Source of the DNA: BPGX01 sp037447455
GTDB lineage: Bacteria > Bacteroidota > Bacteroidia > B-17B0 > Aurantibacillaceae
NCBI GenBank assembly: GCA_037447455.1
Contig: JBBIGQ010000015.1
Span: 1-59,441, forward strand
DNA length: 59,441 nt
Direction of reading: 5' to 3'
The notes beneath the pieces were generated by a model, which saw nothing but the letters and a program-made list of their open reading frames with translations, had not been told where the DNA came from and ran no database searches. Shown here piece after piece: positions 59,440-59,441 of this stretch (position 1 is its first letter; each line of letters begins with the position of its first letter). Position numbers and translations under genes: made by a program.

Positions 59440-59441
59440 TA
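59315..59441. repeat. Right copy of 127-bp contig-end overlap
   Basis: Identical to 1-127; see the left copy. The overlap should be removed once to obtain the circular genome. Confidence 0.95.

Noticed and set aside
1..59441. CRISPR array, tRNA genes, integrase or transposase
   Set aside because: I saw no regularly spaced repeats, no cloverleaf I could assign by eye, and no recombinase motifs; absence of tRNAs should be confirmed by a covariance-model scan.

Overview
The window is an apparently complete genome of a tailed, podovirus-like phage. The first 127 bases are identical to the last 127 (59315-59441), and one small membrane-protein gene runs across the join. The contig is therefore circular, and the overlap length looks like an assembly k-mer rather than a biological terminal repeat. 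Every gene I can support is on the minus strand, so transcription runs from high to low coordinates. The DNA is AT-rich. Three intergenic promoters have the -33/-7 pattern of Bacteroidota (TTG or a close variant, 19 bases, TAnnTTTG; centred near 54.88, 22.71 and 4.47 kb), so the host is probably a member of that phylum. I found no integrase, repressor, DNA polymerase, RNA polymerase or tRNA. The phage is probably lytic and uses the host polymerases.

Layout in transcription order. (1) 4416-130: packaging genes (small terminase, large terminase, P22-like portal). (2) 59439-54904, across the join: a small membrane protein, an FmdB-type zinc ribbon, a KhpA-like KH RNA-binding protein, a two-domain glycosyltransferase, a methyltransferase, a GT-A-like transferase and a Stealth-like sugar-phosphate transferase. 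(3) A 270-base leader with a consensus promoter, two hairpins and an intrinsic terminator, placed ahead of the virion genes. (4) 54633-43311: scaffold, major capsid, connectors, a gp10-like hub and fibres. (5) 43231-41186: lysis (holin-like protein, L,D-transpeptidase-fold enzyme, overlapping spanin-like pair). (6) 41189-37060: collagen-like fibre, receptor-binding candidate, GNAT and two internal virion proteins. (7) 37059-22780: one 4759-residue polyvalent protein, DarB-like, with an N6-adenine methyltransferase and a Strawberry-notch-type helicase. It is probably packaged and injected. (8) 22664-4595: the early block, with an ERF annealing protein, a PD-(D/E)XK exonuclease, a gp3-like protein, a SNF2 helicase, methyltransferases, a PAPS-reductase-like protein, a replication organiser, nucleases and many small genes.

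The most notable observations are these. (a) Two out-of-frame genes with good Shine-Dalgarno sequences are nested in interdomain linkers of the giant gene. (b) A run of back-to-back perfect inverted repeats fills the coding sequences at 6.2-7.45 kb, including a gene whose product resembles the CRISPR ring-nuclease family Csx20. (c) Short direct repeats flank an accessory-gene block (32 bp) and a single PAPS-reductase-like gene (31/32 bp), and a 38-bp piece of the giant gene is copied into an intergenic space. (d) KhpA, which is usually a cellular protein, is phage-encoded here. (e) A secreted Ig-like protein and a lipoprotein sit inside the recombination operon. All functional calls come from reading motifs by eye; no database search was run.
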